Of a stretch of DNA of 64,000 bases, positions 44,035-54,759 are shown one piece after another. The first letter of the stretch is position 1, and each line of letters begins with the position of its first letter. Both the position numbers and the translations under genes were made by a program. Source of the DNA: Haematobacter missouriensis (lineage in GTDB: Bacteria; Pseudomonadota; Alphaproteobacteria; Rhodobacterales; Rhodobacteraceae); the NCBI RefSeq assembly GCF_000740775.1, contig NZ_JFGS01000017.1, positions 21,561 to 85,560 on the forward strand, in the 5' to 3' direction. The notes under the pieces were generated by a model. That model was not told the DNA's origin. It saw nothing but the letters and a program-made list of their open reading frames with translations, and made no database searches.

Positions 44035-45330
44035 TCACTCCGCCGCGATGGCCGAGACGCGCCCGGTCTTTTTATACTTGATGCGGTCTTCGATCTCATT
44101 GCGGTAATGGCGGATGAGACCCTGTATCGGCCAGGCCGCCGCATCACCGAGCGCGCAGATCGTGTGGCCCTCCACCTGCTTGGTTACCTGAAAGAGCATG
44201 TCGATTTCCTCGACTTCCGCATCGCCAGTGACCAAGCGGTCCATCACGCGCATCATCCAACCCGTGCCTTCCCGGCAAGGCGTGCACTGGCCGCAGCTTT
44301 CATGCTTGAAGAATTTCGCCAGCCGCCAGACCGCCTTGATGACATCCGTCTGCTGGTCCATCACGATCATGCAGGCGGTGCCGAAGGAGGATTTCAGCTC
44401 CCGCATGCCATCATAATCCATGATGGCATCATCACACTGGTCCGCCGGGATGATCGGGCAGGACGCGCCGCCGGGAATCACAGCCTTCAGGTTCTTCCAG
44501 CCGCCGCGGATACCGCCGCCGTGTTTCTCGATGAGTTCCTTCATCGAGATGGACATGGTCTCCTCGACCACGCAGGGCGTGTTGATATGCCCGGTCAGAC
44601 CGAAGAGCTTCACGCCCGCATTATTCGGCCGGCCGAAGGAGGCGAACCATTCGCCGCCCCGGCGCAGGATGGTGGGTGCAACGGCGATGGATTCGACATT
44701 GTTCACCGTGGTCGGGCAACCGTAAAGCCCCGCGCCCGCCGGGAACGGCGGCTTCATCCGCGGCATGCCCTTCTTGCCTTCAAGGCTCTCCAGCAAGGCC
44801 GTTTCCTCGCCGCAGATATAGGCGCCTGCCCCGTGATGAAGGTAGAGATCGAAGTCCCAGCCCGAGCCTGCCGGGTTCACGCCGAGCAGACCGTCCTCAT
44901 AGCATTCGTCGATGGCGGCCTGCAGCGCCTCGCGCTCCCGGATGTATTCGCCGCGCAGGTAGATGTAGCTCGCATGCGCGCCCATGGCGAAGGAGGCGAT
45001 CAGAGCGCCCTCGATCAGCGTATGCGGATCGTGGCGCATGATCTCCCGGTCCTTGCAGGTCGCGGGTTCGGATTCATCGGCGTTGATGACCAGATAGGCC
45101 GGACGACCGTCGGATTCCTTCGGCATGAAGGACCATTTCATGCCGGTCGGAAAACCTGCCCCGCCCCGGCCACGCAGGCCCGACTTCTTCATCTCGTCGA
45201 TGATCCAGTCGCGCCCCTTCTCGATGAGGCCGGCAGTCCCGTCCCAGTGCCCGCGCTTCTTCGCGCCGGCCAGGGAGCGGTCATGCATCCCGTAGATGTT
45301 GGTGAAGATCCGGTCCTGGTCCTTCAGCAT
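44035..45330 (-). CDS. nuoF: NADH-quinone oxidoreductase subunit F
   Basis: The 431-residue flavoprotein carries the FMN/NADH-binding segments [10 protein letters not shown] (about 54-63) and [14 protein letters not shown], plus the N3 4Fe-4S motif [10 protein letters not shown] near the C-terminus. NuoF oxidises NADH and feeds electrons to the cluster chain. It follows the DUF5337 gene by 4 bases. Confidence 0.96.
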   Translation of the reverse strand: MLKDQDRIFTNIYGMHDRSLAGAKKRGHWDGTAGLIEKGRDWIIDEMKKSGLRGRGGAGFPTGMKWSFMPKESDGRPAYLVINADESEPATCKDREIMRHDPHTLIEGALIASFAMGAHASYIYLRGEYIREREALQAAIDECYEDGLLGVNPAGSGWDFDLYLHHGAGAYICGEETALLESLEGKKGMPRMKPPFPAGAGLYGCPTTVNNVESIAVAPTILRRGGEWFASFGRPNNAGVKLFGLTGHINTPCVVEETMSISMKELIEKHGGGIRGGWKNLKAVIPGGASCPIIPADQCDDAIMDYDGMRELKSSFGTACMIVMDQQTDVIKAVWRLAKFFKHESCGQCTPCREGTGWMMRVMDRLVTGDAEVEEIDMLFQVTKQVEGHTICALGDAAAWPIQGLIRHYRNEIEDRIKYKKTGRVSAIAAE

Positions 45331-45334
45331 CTTC

Positions 45335-45559
45335 TCACCCTTCCAAGGCCCGGCGTTTGCGCCAGACGCGCCATGTGACGATCATACCCCACACAAGGGC
45401 TCCGATCGCGGCAAAGTCGATCAGGAAAGCATAGCGGCTATCCCAGCCCATGCGCCCTCCCAACCATTGCAGGACGAACCAGAGCACCATCGCGGCGGCC
45501 ATCACGCCGCCCGCCTGTCTGGCCTGCACGGCCAGTGCCCTGTGCGCGTCCTCCGTCAT
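45335..45559 (-). CDS. DUF5337 membrane protein of the nuo operon
   Basis: The 74-residue protein starts at an ATG overlapping the nuoE stop ([18 protein letters not shown]). It has two membrane helices ([17 protein letters not shown] and [14 protein letters not shown]) and a basic tail. DUF5337 is confined mainly to Rhodobacterales nuo clusters. It may be a supernumerary or assembly factor of complex I. Frame upstream of this ATG lies within nuoE. Confidence 0.85.
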   Translation of the reverse strand: MTEDAHRALAVQARQAGGVMAAAMVLWFVLQWLGGRMGWDSRYAFLIDFAAIGALVWGMIVTWRVWRKRRALEG

Positions 45560-46839
45560 CAGATCTCCCCACGCTCCACCTTGCGGGAATGCTCGGTCTC
45601 CCCGCCGGCAGCGAGGATTTTCGCCTGCCCGATCCAATCCTCGCGCAGGGCGCGCCCCTTGAATTCGTGCAGATGCTCGTCGATCCATGCCAGATCCTCC
45701 GCCGTCCAGGCAGCGATCTGATCGAAATGGAAGATGCCGAGGTCGTGGAGCATCTTCTCGAGCTTCGGGCCGACGCCGGAGATGCGGAGCAGATTGTCCG
45801 CCCCTCCCTCCCGCGGCTCGGGTAGGAAGCCCGGGCGCGTCGGGGCACCCCCGCCAAGGATTACGGCATCCTCCGCCGTAGCCTTGGGATCGCTTTCCGG
45901 CTCCTGGTCCACATCCTTGTCGTCCCGACCTTCGGGATCGTCGCCCGCCACAGGCTGGCCCGGTTCACCCGTCGCGGTGCCGCCGGTGGCGGTGCCATCG
46001 ACTTCCGGCCGCCCGATGGTATCCACGGGGGCTTCCTCGATCGAAATGCCCGTCTCATCGATCGGGTGACCCGCACCCGGAGTGGGCTGGACCTCCGCCT
46101 CGCTCGCGTCGACGGGCGCATTACGGTCAGAACGGTCGAGCCAAGGCGCATTGAGCGGCACTTCCGTGCCATCGATGCGCTTCACGGTATCCCCGATCGC
46201 GAGCGCGAGCGTCACGGAGGCGTTGCGCTCCGGCCGGTCTTCCGCAAGATCGGTGAGGCTCGTCAGGCCCGTCGCTGGTTCGGAGGAGAAGCGCCCGTTC
46301 TGCGGACCCGGCACCGGAACGTTGCCGGCGGCCAGGTCGTCGAGCAGGGCCACGAGTTTGTCCTCGGTCAGGTTCTCGTAGTAGTCCTTGCCGATCTGGG
46401 CCATCGGCGCGCCGGAACAGGCGCCCAGACATTCCACTTCCTCCCAGCTGAACTTTCCGTCCGCCGAGAGTTCATGGGGTTGGGCGTTGATCCGCTTCTT
46501 GCAAACCGCCATCAGGTCTTCTGCACCGCAGATCATGCAGGACGTCGTGCCGCAGATCTGGACATGGGCTACAGTGCCCGTCGGTTGCAGCTGGAACATG
46601 AAGTAGAAGGTCGCCACTTCGAGCACGCGGATATAGGCCATGCCCAGCATGTCCGCGACATATTCGATCGCGGGCTTGGTCAGCCAACCTTCCTGCTCCT
46701 GCGCCCGCCAGAGCAGCGGGATCACCGCGGACGCCTGGCGCCCTTCGGGATATTTCGAGATCTGCGCCTTCGCCCAATCGAGGTTCGCGGGAGCGAACTC
46801 GAAGTGGTTGGGCTGCGCGTGGTAAAGACGGCGTAGCAT
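45559..46839 (-). CDS. nuoE: NADH-quinone oxidoreductase subunit E with C-terminal helix-hairpin-helix extension
   Basis: At 426 residues this is more than twice the usual NuoE (about 170). Residues 1-170 are the thioredoxin-like 24-kDa domain with the N1a 2Fe-2S ligands ([12 protein letters not shown] and [10 protein letters not shown]). A low-complexity acidic linker follows (about 240-345). The end (about 350-420) has [29 protein letters not shown] and [15 protein letters not shown], a helix-hairpin-helix module found in alphaproteobacterial NuoE extensions. Its function is not known. The start overlaps the stop of a 21-codon frame after nuoD. Confidence 0.93.
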   Translation of the reverse strand: MLRRLYHAQPNHFEFAPANLDWAKAQISKYPEGRQASAVIPLLWRAQEQEGWLTKPAIEYVADMLGMAYIRVLEVATFYFMFQLQPTGTVAHVQICGTTSCMICGAEDLMAVCKKRINAQPHELSADGKFSWEEVECLGACSGAPMAQIGKDYYENLTEDKLVALLDDLAAGNVPVPGPQNGRFSSEPATGLTSLTDLAEDRPERNASVTLALAIGDTVKRIDGTEVPLNAPWLDRSDRNAPVDASEAEVQPTPGAGHPIDETGISIEEAPVDTIGRPEVDGTATGGTATGEPGQPVAGDDPEGRDDKDVDQEPESDPKATAEDAVILGGGAPTRPGFLPEPREGGADNLLRISGVGPKLEKMLHDLGIFHFDQIAAWTAEDLAWIDEHLHEFKGRALREDWIGQAKILAAGGETEHSRKVERGEI

Positions 46840-46904
46840 CAGACGGCTCCGGTCTGGCGGGCCGCGACGGGCGCGGCCAGCTGGCTTTGGGCGGGGCGGC
46901 TCAC
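46839..46904 (-). CDS. 21-codon coupling frame between nuoD and nuoE
   Basis: GTG overlaps the nuoD stop (GTGA) and the TGA overlaps the nuoE ATG (TGATG), so the frame exactly fills the gap. It encodes [20 protein letters not shown] plus V, and almost all codons end in C or G, like the flanking genes. It may be a translated linker or leader. No protein family is recognised. Confidence 0.4.
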   Translation of the reverse strand: MSRPAQSQLAAPVAARQTGAV

Positions 46905-48109
46905 CGGTCCACCTCGCCGAACACGATGTCGAGCGTGCCGATGATCGCGGTCACGTCGGCCAGAAGATGCCCCTTGGCGAGATAGTCCATCGCCTGAAGG
47001 TGCATGTAGCCCGGAGCGCGCAGCTTCACGCGGTAGGGCCGGTTGGTTCCGTCGGCGACGAGATAGACGCCGAACTCACCCTTGGGCGCCTCAACCGCAG
47101 CATAGACCTCACCGGCGGGCACGTGGAACCCCTCGGTGTAGAGCTTGAAGTGGTGAATGAGGCTTTCCATGGAGCGCTTCATGTCACCGCGCTTCGGCGG
47201 GGTGATCTTACCGCGCGCCAGCACATCGCCCGGGGTCTGCCGGAGTTTTGCGATGGCCTGCTTGATGATCTTGGTCGATTCCCGCATCTCCTGCATCCTG
47301 CAGAGATACCGGTCGTAGCAATCACCGTTGGTGCCCACGGGGATCTGGAAATCGAACTCGTCGTAGCACTCGTAAGGCTGCGAGCGGCGAAGATCCCATG
47401 CGAGCCCGGTCCCGCGGGCCATGACGCCGGAGAAGCCGTACTGCTGGATGTCTTCCTCCGTCACGAGGGCGATATCCACAAGTCGCTGCTTCACGATGCG
47501 GTTCTCGGTGATGAGCGCATCCAGAGTGTCGATGAGCTTCGGGAACCTGTCGGCCCAGGCGTCGATATCGTCGATGAGGTCGGGCGGCAGATCCTGATGG
47601 ACGCCGCCGGGACGGAAATAGGCCGCGTGCAGACGCGCCCCGCAGGCCCGCTCATAGAACACCATCAGCTCTTCGCGGGCGGTGAAGCCCCAGAGCGGCG
47701 GTGTCAGCGCGCCTACGTCCATGATGCCCGTGGTGATGACCATGATGTGGTTCAGGATGCGCCCGATCTCGCAATAGAGCACCCGGATCAGGCTCGCGCG
47801 CCGCGGAACCACCGTTCCGGTCAGCTTCTCGATGGCCAGGCAGTAGGCGTGCTCCTGGTTCATCGGACAGACGTAGTCGAGCCGGTCCAGATAGGGCAGG
47901 TTCTGAAGATAGGTCCGGCTCTCCATCAGCTTCTCGGTGCCCCGATGAAGCAGGCCGATATGCGGGTCGGCGCGTTCAACCACCTCACCATCCAGCTCCA
48001 GCACCATGCGCAGCACGCCGTGTGCCGCCGGGTGCTGCGGCCCGAAGTTGATGTTGAAATTACGGATCTTCTGTTCGCCGGTCAGAGCGTCGTCGAAAGC
48101 ACCGTCCAT
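46901..48109 (-). CDS. nuoD: NADH-quinone oxidoreductase subunit D
   Basis: The 402-residue subunit is the 49-kDa homologue derived from [NiFe]-hydrogenase large subunit. Key segments are [20 protein letters not shown] (about 27-46), the quinone-site loop, [10 protein letters not shown] and the C-terminal [19 protein letters not shown]. It forms the quinone-binding pocket with NuoB and NuoH. It starts 12 bases after nuoC. Confidence 0.96.
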   Translation of the reverse strand: MDGAFDDALTGEQKIRNFNINFGPQHPAAHGVLRMVLELDGEVVERADPHIGLLHRGTEKLMESRTYLQNLPYLDRLDYVCPMNQEHAYCLAIEKLTGTVVPRRASLIRVLYCEIGRILNHIMVITTGIMDVGALTPPLWGFTAREELMVFYERACGARLHAAYFRPGGVHQDLPPDLIDDIDAWADRFPKLIDTLDALITENRIVKQRLVDIALVTEEDIQQYGFSGVMARGTGLAWDLRRSQPYECYDEFDFQIPVGTNGDCYDRYLCRMQEMRESTKIIKQAIAKLRQTPGDVLARGKITPPKRGDMKRSMESLIHHFKLYTEGFHVPAGEVYAAVEAPKGEFGVYLVADGTNRPYRVKLRAPGYMHLQAMDYLAKGHLLADVTAIIGTLDIVFGEVDR

Positions 48110-48121
48110 CTCAGACCCTCC

Positions 48122-48736
48122 TCACTTCTTCTCGTCGCCCGGCAGGATGTATTGTGCACCCTCCCATGGCGACATGAAGTCGAATTGACGATATTCCTGC
48201 ACGAGGTTGACAGGTTCGTAGATCACCCGCTTCTGTTCCTCGTCATAACGCACCTGCGTGTAGCCGGTGGTCGGGAAGTCCTTGCGCAGCGGGAAGCCGC
48301 GGAAACCGTAGTCCGTCAGGATCCGCCGCAGATCCGGATGGCCGGAGAACAGGATGCCGAACATGTCGAACACTTCCCGTTCCAGCCAGTTCGCCCCGGC
48401 ATGGACTCCGGTGACAGAGGGGACGAGTTCCTCCTCCCGCACCTGGATCTTCACGCGCAAGCGCTGGTTCTGGTACATCGACAGCAGGTGATAGACCACA
48501 TCGAAGCGGGCTTCGCGTTCGGGGTAGTCCACCGCCGTCAGATCGACCAGCGTCGAGAAACGGCAGTTCGGATCGGTTTTCAGGAACTCCAGAAACGGCA
48601 CGATGGAATTGCGGTCGGCCTCGACCGTCAACTCCCCGAATTCCACCTTCGTGGACAGGACATGCTGCGGCTGCCGACTCTGGATATGCTCCGCCAGTTC
48701 GGCGAGAGGGGCATCTGCAAGGACTGCGTCGCTCAT
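48122..48736 (-). CDS. nuoC: NADH-quinone oxidoreductase subunit C
   Basis: The 204-residue protein matches the 30-kDa subunit: [39 protein letters not shown] and [20 protein letters not shown]. It is separate from nuoD, unlike the fused NuoCD of E. coli. The ATG ([11 protein letters not shown]) lies 7 bases after nuoB; longer upstream frame overlaps nuoB out of phase. Confidence 0.95.
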   Translation of the reverse strand: MSDAVLADAPLAELAEHIQSRQPQHVLSTKVEFGELTVEADRNSIVPFLEFLKTDPNCRFSTLVDLTAVDYPEREARFDVVYHLLSMYQNQRLRVKIQVREEELVPSVTGVHAGANWLEREVFDMFGILFSGHPDLRRILTDYGFRGFPLRKDFPTTGYTQVRYDEEQKRVIYEPVNLVQEYRQFDFMSPWEGAQYILPGDEKK

Positions 48737-48743
48737 CTTACCC

Positions 48744-49711
<968 letters not shown>

Positions 49712-49848
49712 CCGACTGCGGCGCAGCAAGCGCCTTCTGCGATCGCAAACGTCGCGTTTTCAGGCACTCGCGCCGGAAAACGGAACCAAACCGATTCCCG
49801 GACGTATCCGGCGGCGCATTTCCCGTGGTTTTCAACGAAGAGCCGAGC

Positions 49849-50664
49849 TCAGCCGTCACGCCAGGCAGGTGCGCGTTTCTCGAAGAATGCGGCGATCCCC
49901 TCCTCCGCTTCGGCGGTCTCCCAGCGCGCAACAAGTGCGCCTATCGTCGCATCCACCATCTCCGGTGTCACCCCGCCGCCGAGTCGCCGTACGAGAGCCT
50001 TGGAATCGGCCACCGCGCCCGGCGCGGCAGTGAGATAGGGGGCCACCTCCGCCTCCACTGCCGCATCCAGTTCTCCTGGCGGCACCACGCGCGACAACAG
50101 ATCAAGCGACAGCGCCTCCTCCGGGCCGAAAATGCGGGGAGAGAAGAATACACGGCGCGCCCGCGCGGCGCCGAGTCGCGCAACCACATAAGGCCCGATC
50201 GTCGCCGGAATCAGCCCGAGTCGCACCTCCGTAAGCCCGAGCTTCAGCCCCGTCACTCCGATCGCGGTATCACAGACGGAGATCATGCCGAGCCCTCCGC
50301 CGAAGGCCTGTCCCTGAATGCGGCCGATCAGCGGCTTCGGCAGGCGGTCCAGCAGGCCAAGCATGTCGGCGAGCCGCCGTGCCTCCCGCGCGCGCTGCGT
50401 CGCATCGGCCCGCATCTGCTCCCGCATCCAGCCAAGGTCGCCGCCTGCACAGAAACTCTCGCCCTCTGCCGCGAGGATCACCACCCGGACCGACGGGTCT
50501 TCCCCGAGCCGCCGCGCCGCTTCGGACAACTCATCCATCATCTGCGCCGAAAGCGCATTGTGCCGTTCGGGCCGCGCGAGGGTCAGCGTGGCGACGCCGC
50601 GCGCGTCGATCTCGAGGCGTATGGTTTCAGCGCGGGTGGACTCAGCGAGGGTGGTCTCGGTCAT
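49849..50664 (-). CDS. liuC: Methylglutaconyl-CoA hydratase (crotonase family)
   Basis: The 271-residue enzyme has the crotonase CoA-binding and oxyanion-hole motifs AEGESFCAGGDLGWM (about 66-80) and IQGQAFGGGLGMISVCD (about 115-131). Operon context with isovaleryl-CoA dehydrogenase, methylcrotonyl-CoA carboxylase and HMG-CoA lyase assigns the hydration of 3-methylglutaconyl-CoA, the step before HMG-CoA in leucine breakdown. The sequence alone would allow other enoyl-CoA hydratases. It is the last gene of the operon. Confidence 0.88.
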   Translation of the reverse strand: MTETTLAESTRAETIRLEIDARGVATLTLARPERHNALSAQMMDELSEAARRLGEDPSVRVVILAAEGESFCAGGDLGWMREQMRADATQRAREARRLADMLGLLDRLPKPLIGRIQGQAFGGGLGMISVCDTAIGVTGLKLGLTEVRLGLIPATIGPYVVARLGAARARRVFFSPRIFGPEEALSLDLLSRVVPPGELDAAVEAEVAPYLTAAPGAVADSKALVRRLGGGVTPEMVDATIGALVARWETAEAEEGIAAFFEKRAPAWRDG

Positions 50665-50710
50665 CTCGGCATCTCCGTTTCGGACAGGATCAGGGCAAGG
50701 GAGGGGCGGC

Positions 50711-50745
50711 CGAGCCGGGGGTCGCGGGGGGCGTCCCCCGCGCGC
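50711..50745 (-). repeat. Intergenic hairpin repeat, copy 2
   Basis: Read on the reverse strand this is nearly identical to 12488-12519, apart from a few added G/C bases in the left arm: a GCGGGGG-ACG-CCCCCCGC hairpin followed by GACCCCCGGCTCG. Here it sits inside an operon between two leftward genes, so it cannot simply be an operon terminator. Confidence 0.6.
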
Positions 50746-50769
50746 TGGACGCCGTTGGGCCGGGTGGGG

Positions 50770-51630
50770 TCAGGCGGCTTCGGGACTGCGCAGGTTACGG
50801 GCCATCTGCGCCGCTTCGGCGATGACCGTGCGGTCAAGGCCGGTCCGCCAACCGCCCTCCTCCAGAAACGCAACGGCGGCTTCCGTCGCGACATTGCCCT
50901 TGGCCCCCGGCGCATAGGGGCAGCCGCCAAGACCGCCCACCGCCGCGTCGAAGACCCTCACGCCCAGTTCCAGCGATGCGGCGATATTGTCGAGCGCCCG
51001 TCCCGCCGTGTCATGATAATGACCCGCCAGCCGCTCCGCGGGCAGTTCCTGCATCACCGCTTCCAGCATTGCGCGGATCGTCTCCGGCGTGCCCTGCCCT
51101 ATCGTGTCGCCGAGGCTCACCTCGTAGCAGCCCATGTCGCGGAGCGCTGCCGCGACACGCGCGACGTGGGCGGGCGGTGTCGGCCCGTCATAGGGGCAAT
51201 CTGTCACGCAGGAGATGTAGCCGCGCACAGGGATTCCGTCGGCCTTGGCTGCCGCCGCGACCCCCTTCATGCGTTCGATGCTTTCCGCGATCGTCGCGTT
51301 GATGTTCGCCTTCGAGAACCCTTCGGAGGCCGAGCCGAACACCGCGACCTCATCCGCCCGCGCGCTCCTTGCTGCCTCATAGCCCTTCAGATTGGGCGCA
51401 AGGGCCGCGTAACTGATGCCCGGCGCCCGGCGGATGCCGGACAGCACCGCCGCCCCATCCGCCATCTGCGGCACCCATTTCGGGCTGACGAAACTCGCCA
51501 CCTCGATCCTGCGGTAGCCGGCGGTGGAGAGCAGATCCACGAGCGCGATCTTTTCCGCCGCCGGGATCAGGCGCTTTTCATTCTGCAGCCCGTCGCGCGG
51601 GCCGACCTCGAAGATCTCGACGTCACGCAT
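50770..51630 (-). CDS. mvaB: Hydroxymethylglutaryl-CoA lyase
   Basis: The 286-residue TIM-barrel enzyme shows EVGPRDGLQNEK (about 7-18, catalytic Arg/Asp), HYHDTAGRALDNI (metal-binding His pair) and the lyase signature AVGGLGGCPYAPGAKGNVAT, whose Cys is catalytic. It splits HMG-CoA into acetoacetate and acetyl-CoA, ending the leucine route. The ATG at 51630 overlaps the GST gene by 8 bases and follows a GAGG site. Confidence 0.94.
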   Translation of the reverse strand: MRDVEIFEVGPRDGLQNEKRLIPAAEKIALVDLLSTAGYRRIEVASFVSPKWVPQMADGAAVLSGIRRAPGISYAALAPNLKGYEAARSARADEVAVFGSASEGFSKANINATIAESIERMKGVAAAAKADGIPVRGYISCVTDCPYDGPTPPAHVARVAAALRDMGCYEVSLGDTIGQGTPETIRAMLEAVMQELPAERLAGHYHDTAGRALDNIAASLELGVRVFDAAVGGLGGCPYAPGAKGNVATEAAVAFLEEGGWRTGLDRTVIAEAAQMARNLRSPEAA

Positions 51631-52279
51631 TCGGTGCCTCATAGAAATCGCGGGTGTAGATTTCGGCCTCACCATCCTCCTCCAGCGCGCGGCGGAAGGC
51701 GGGGCGCGTCTCGAAGTGATGCAGCCAGCGGGAGGCGGAGGGAAAGGCGTCGAAGCGCACGAAACGGCGCGCCATCATGACGCCGTATCCCACCTGCACA
51801 TCCACCGCGGAAAAGCCGGAGGACAGCAGAAAATCGCGGCCTTCGAGACCCCGTTCCACGACCTCCACCGTCTTTTCGAGCCGCTTCGCCTCCAGCCGCA
51901 TCACGGTGGGAGAGCGCATGTGATCTTCCCGGAGCACGATGTGCTGCTGCGTCAGGTTGGCAAGATGCTGGCCGATGGTTTCCGCGAAGTGCAGCCATTC
52001 AAGCCAATCAGCCCGCTCCACGTCACCCGGCCCACGGCCCAGCTGCGGCGCGCGGGTCTCGCACAGATACTCGGTGATCGCGCCGGATTCGAACAGCCGC
52101 CGCCCGTCGATCTCCAGCGCCGGAACCCGCCCCGCCGGTGACAGCGCGAGATAATCCGGCGAGCGCAGGGACTTGTCGAGCATGGAGTGTATGATGACCT
52201 CCGGCTGCTCCCCCATTTCCAGCAGAAGCCAGAGGATGCGGAACGAACGCGCCTGCGGAACGTGATGAAGCCGGATCAT
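51623..52279 (-). CDS. Glutathione S-transferase
   Basis: The 218-residue protein has a thioredoxin-like N-terminal domain (HHVPQARSFRILWLLLEM, then GRVPALEIDGRRLFESGAI with the Glu-Ser pair that binds glutathione) and an all-alpha C-terminal domain (SGFSAVDVQVGY). It is flanked by leucine-pathway genes and overlaps both neighbours by a few bases, so it is expressed with them. It may detoxify reactive acyl-CoA or unsaturated intermediates; that is inferred only from location. Confidence 0.88.
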   Translation of the reverse strand: MIRLHHVPQARSFRILWLLLEMGEQPEVIIHSMLDKSLRSPDYLALSPAGRVPALEIDGRRLFESGAITEYLCETRAPQLGRGPGDVERADWLEWLHFAETIGQHLANLTQQHIVLREDHMRSPTVMRLEAKRLEKTVEVVERGLEGRDFLLSSGFSAVDVQVGYGVMMARRFVRFDAFPSASRWLHHFETRPAFRRALEEDGEAEIYTRDFYEAPNA

Positions 52280-54216
52280 GCCTCCTCCTCCAGCAGGATG
52301 AGCGGCGCGCCGGCCTCCACCTGCGATCCTTCGCCGGCGAGCACTTCGGCCACGGTGCCGTCCCGCCCCGCGGCGAGGGTGTGTTCCATCTTCATAGCCT
52401 CCAGCACGGCGAGCCGCTGGCCTTTTTCCACCGTCGCCCCGGGCGTCACGAAAACGGCCTTCACCAACCCCGGCATCGGCGCCAGCACGGCATTGCCGCC
52501 GGCACCGCTCTCTGCGGCACGGGCAAGCTGATCGACGGGCCGCGCGATATGAGCGGCATGAGCAAAGAGCCCGACGCCCACGGAGAGCGGCACGATCCGC
52601 ACCTCCGCCTTCTCGCCGTCAACCCACCACTGCCCCTGCCGCAACGCGCATTCGTGGATGACCTCACCGATCTCCACCCGGAAATGATCGGATGCGAGCG
52701 GCAGCACCACGGCGCTCCGCTCCTCGCCGTCCAGCATGAAGGCGACGGTCTGGCGGAGCGGCGTCCAGAGCGTGAATCCCGTATGCTCACTCCCCCCACC
52801 CGCAAGACCCGCCACGGCAAGCGCGGCCAGCGGCGCGACCGCAGGCGGTGCGGGCGGCGGAGCGGTGAGTTCTGCCAGATCACGCGCGATGAGGCCGGTA
52901 TCGACCTCTCCCGCCGCAAAGCCGGGATGGCGCGCCAGTGCGGCAAGAAACGCTAGGTTGGTGACGCTCCCTGCCACCTCCGTGCCCTCCACCGCCGCAG
53001 CCAGGCGCGAAAGCGCGATCTCCCGGTTCGGGCCGTGAACGATGATCTTGGCGATCATCGGATCATACCACGGGCTGATCGCATCGCCCGGCCGCACACC
53101 GCTGTCGGCCCGCACGCCGGCCGGGAAGGCAAGATGTTCGAGCCGCCCCGTCGCGGGCAGGAAGCCCGCGGGAACGTCCTCCGCGTAAAGGCGCGCTTCG
53201 AAGGCATGGCCGTGAATGGCAAGGTCGCTCTGCCGCGCGGGCAGCGGCTCACCCGCCGCCACGCGGATCTGCCACTCGACAAGGTCGATGCCGGTGATGG
53301 CTTCCGTCACTGGATGCTCGACCTGAAGGCGGGTGTTCATCTCCATGAACCAGAACCCGTCAGGGCGCAGCCCGCGAGACCCGTCCACGATGAATTCGAT
53401 CGTACCCGCACCGGCATAGCCGATGGCGCGCGCGGCCTTCACCGCCGCCTCGCCCATGGCGGCTCGCATCTCCGCCGTCATGCCGGGGGCCGGAGCTTCC
53501 TCGATCACCTTCTGGTGGCGACGCTGGAGCGAGCAGTCCCGCTCGAAAAGATGAACGGCATCGGTGCCGTCGCCAAACACCTGCACCTCGATGTGGCGGG
53601 GCTTTTCGACGTATTTCTCGATCAGCACGTCGGGATTGCCGAAAGCGGTGCGCGCCTCTCCCTGCGCGGAGGCCAGCGCCTCGGCAAAGGCATCGGGGGT
53701 CTCCACCAGCCGCATACCCTTGCCGCCGCCGCCCGCCACCGCCTTGATGAGCACGGGATAGCCGACCTCCGCCGCGGCCTGAGCCAACCGGGTCGCGTCC
53801 TGATCCGCGCCAAGATAACCCGGCACCACGGGCACGCCCGCCTCCTGCATCAGCCGCTTCGCGGCGTCCTTCAGGCCCATCGCGCGGATGGCGCTGGCCG
53901 AGGGACCGATGAACACCAGCCCTGCCGCGGTGACGTCATCGACGAACTCTGGGTTCTCCGACAGGAAGCCGTAGCCGGGGTGGATCGCCTCTGCGCCTGT
54001 CTGCCGCGCGGCAGCGATGATCCGGTCGCCGCGCAGATAGCTGTCAGCCGGCTTCGGGCCGCCGATATGGACGGCCTCATCGGCCATGGCCACATGTTTC
54101 GCGCCGGCATCCGCATCGGAATAGACGGCCACTGTCGCAATCCCCATGCGGCGGGCGGTCTCCATGACGCGGCAGGCGATCTCGCCCCGGTTGGCAATCA
54201 GGATCTTGCGGAACAT
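52276..54216 (-). CDS. liuD: Methylcrotonyl-CoA carboxylase biotin-containing alpha subunit
   Basis: The 646-residue protein has a biotin carboxylase domain (FRKILIANRGEIACRV at the start, KAVAGGGGKGMRLVE ATP loop, EFIVDGS and MEMNTRLQVEHPVTE active site) and a C-terminal biotinyl domain with EAMKMEH. Context with the matching carboxyltransferase and isovaleryl-CoA dehydrogenase supports methylcrotonyl-CoA rather than propionyl-CoA. The second of two tandem ATGs is chosen because GGGGAGGGA is then well spaced; the first differs by one codon. The gene overlaps GST and macro neighbours. Confidence 0.92.
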   Translation of the reverse strand: MFRKILIANRGEIACRVMETARRMGIATVAVYSDADAGAKHVAMADEAVHIGGPKPADSYLRGDRIIAAARQTGAEAIHPGYGFLSENPEFVDDVTAAGLVFIGPSASAIRAMGLKDAAKRLMQEAGVPVVPGYLGADQDATRLAQAAAEVGYPVLIKAVAGGGGKGMRLVETPDAFAEALASAQGEARTAFGNPDVLIEKYVEKPRHIEVQVFGDGTDAVHLFERDCSLQRRHQKVIEEAPAPGMTAEMRAAMGEAAVKAARAIGYAGAGTIEFIVDGSRGLRPDGFWFMEMNTRLQVEHPVTEAITGIDLVEWQIRVAAGEPLPARQSDLAIHGHAFEARLYAEDVPAGFLPATGRLEHLAFPAGVRADSGVRPGDAISPWYDPMIAKIIVHGPNREIALSRLAAAVEGTEVAGSVTNLAFLAALARHPGFAAGEVDTGLIARDLAELTAPPPAPPAVAPLAALAVAGLAGGGSEHTGFTLWTPLRQTVAFMLDGEERSAVVLPLASDHFRVEIGEVIHECALRQGQWWVDGEKAEVRIVPLSVGVGLFAHAAHIARPVDQLARAAESGAGGNAVLAPMPGLVKAVFVTPGATVEKGQRLAVLEAMKMEHTLAAGRDGTVAEVLAGEGSQVEAGAPLILLEEEA

Positions 54217-54731
54217 CATTCCCTCCCCAGCGCCGTGCAATGCAGGCGCGCCTGTTCCTCGGAGAAGCAGCAGAAGATCACGTCGAGCGACGCCTGCGCT
54301 TCCCGCACAGTGTTGACGGCGATCCCAGCGGCGGCTTCCGCGGGATATCCGTAGATGCCGGTGGATATGGACGGAAACGCGATGGAGGCGAGGCCAAGCT
54401 TCTCCGCCTCCTCCAACGCGCGGCGGTAGCAGGAGGCGAGCAGTGCGGCCTCCCCCTCCGTCCCGCCCCTCCAGACGGGGCCTACCGCATGGATCACATA
54501 GCGGGCGGGCAATCGGTATCCCTTCGTGACCTTCACCTCTCCGGTTTCGGCCCCGCCGAGGGTGCGCGTCTCCGCCAGCAACTCAGGCCCGGCGGCACGG
54601 TGGATCGCGCCATCCACGCCCCCGCCACCTAGAAGCGAGCGGTTCGCGGCATTCACCACCGCATCGACATGCAGCGTGGTGATGTCGGCCACGACAACCG
54701 ACAGGCGGCCCTCCTGGCAATGCGGCGTCAT
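54216..54731 (-). CDS. Macro-domain protein, probable O-acetyl-ADP-ribose deacetylase type
   Basis: The 171-residue protein is a complete MacroD-like domain: [20 protein letters not shown] with the catalytic Asn/Asp loop, [11 protein letters not shown], and [20 protein letters not shown] (ADP-ribose phosphate loop). Such enzymes remove ADP-ribose from proteins or nucleic acids, or hydrolyse O-acetyl-ADP-ribose. It lies between the nuclease-like gene and liuD and overlaps the latter. Its link to leucine degradation is unclear. Confidence 0.9.
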   Translation of the reverse strand: MTPHCQEGRLSVVVADITTLHVDAVVNAANRSLLGGGGVDGAIHRAAGPELLAETRTLGGAETGEVKVTKGYRLPARYVIHAVGPVWRGGTEGEAALLASCYRRALEEAEKLGLASIAFPSISTGIYGYPAEAAAGIAVNTVREAQASLDVIFCCFSEEQARLHCTALGRE

Positions 54732-54759
54732 CCCCCCGCCCCATTGTTCAGACCTGCGC

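Noticed and set aside
42092..44107. A 671-codon open frame on the plus strand opposite nuoG and the DUF3291 gene
   Set aside because: High GC with strong third-position bias leaves long antisense frames open; the minus strand carries unmistakable complex I motifs and the antisense product has no recognisable domain.
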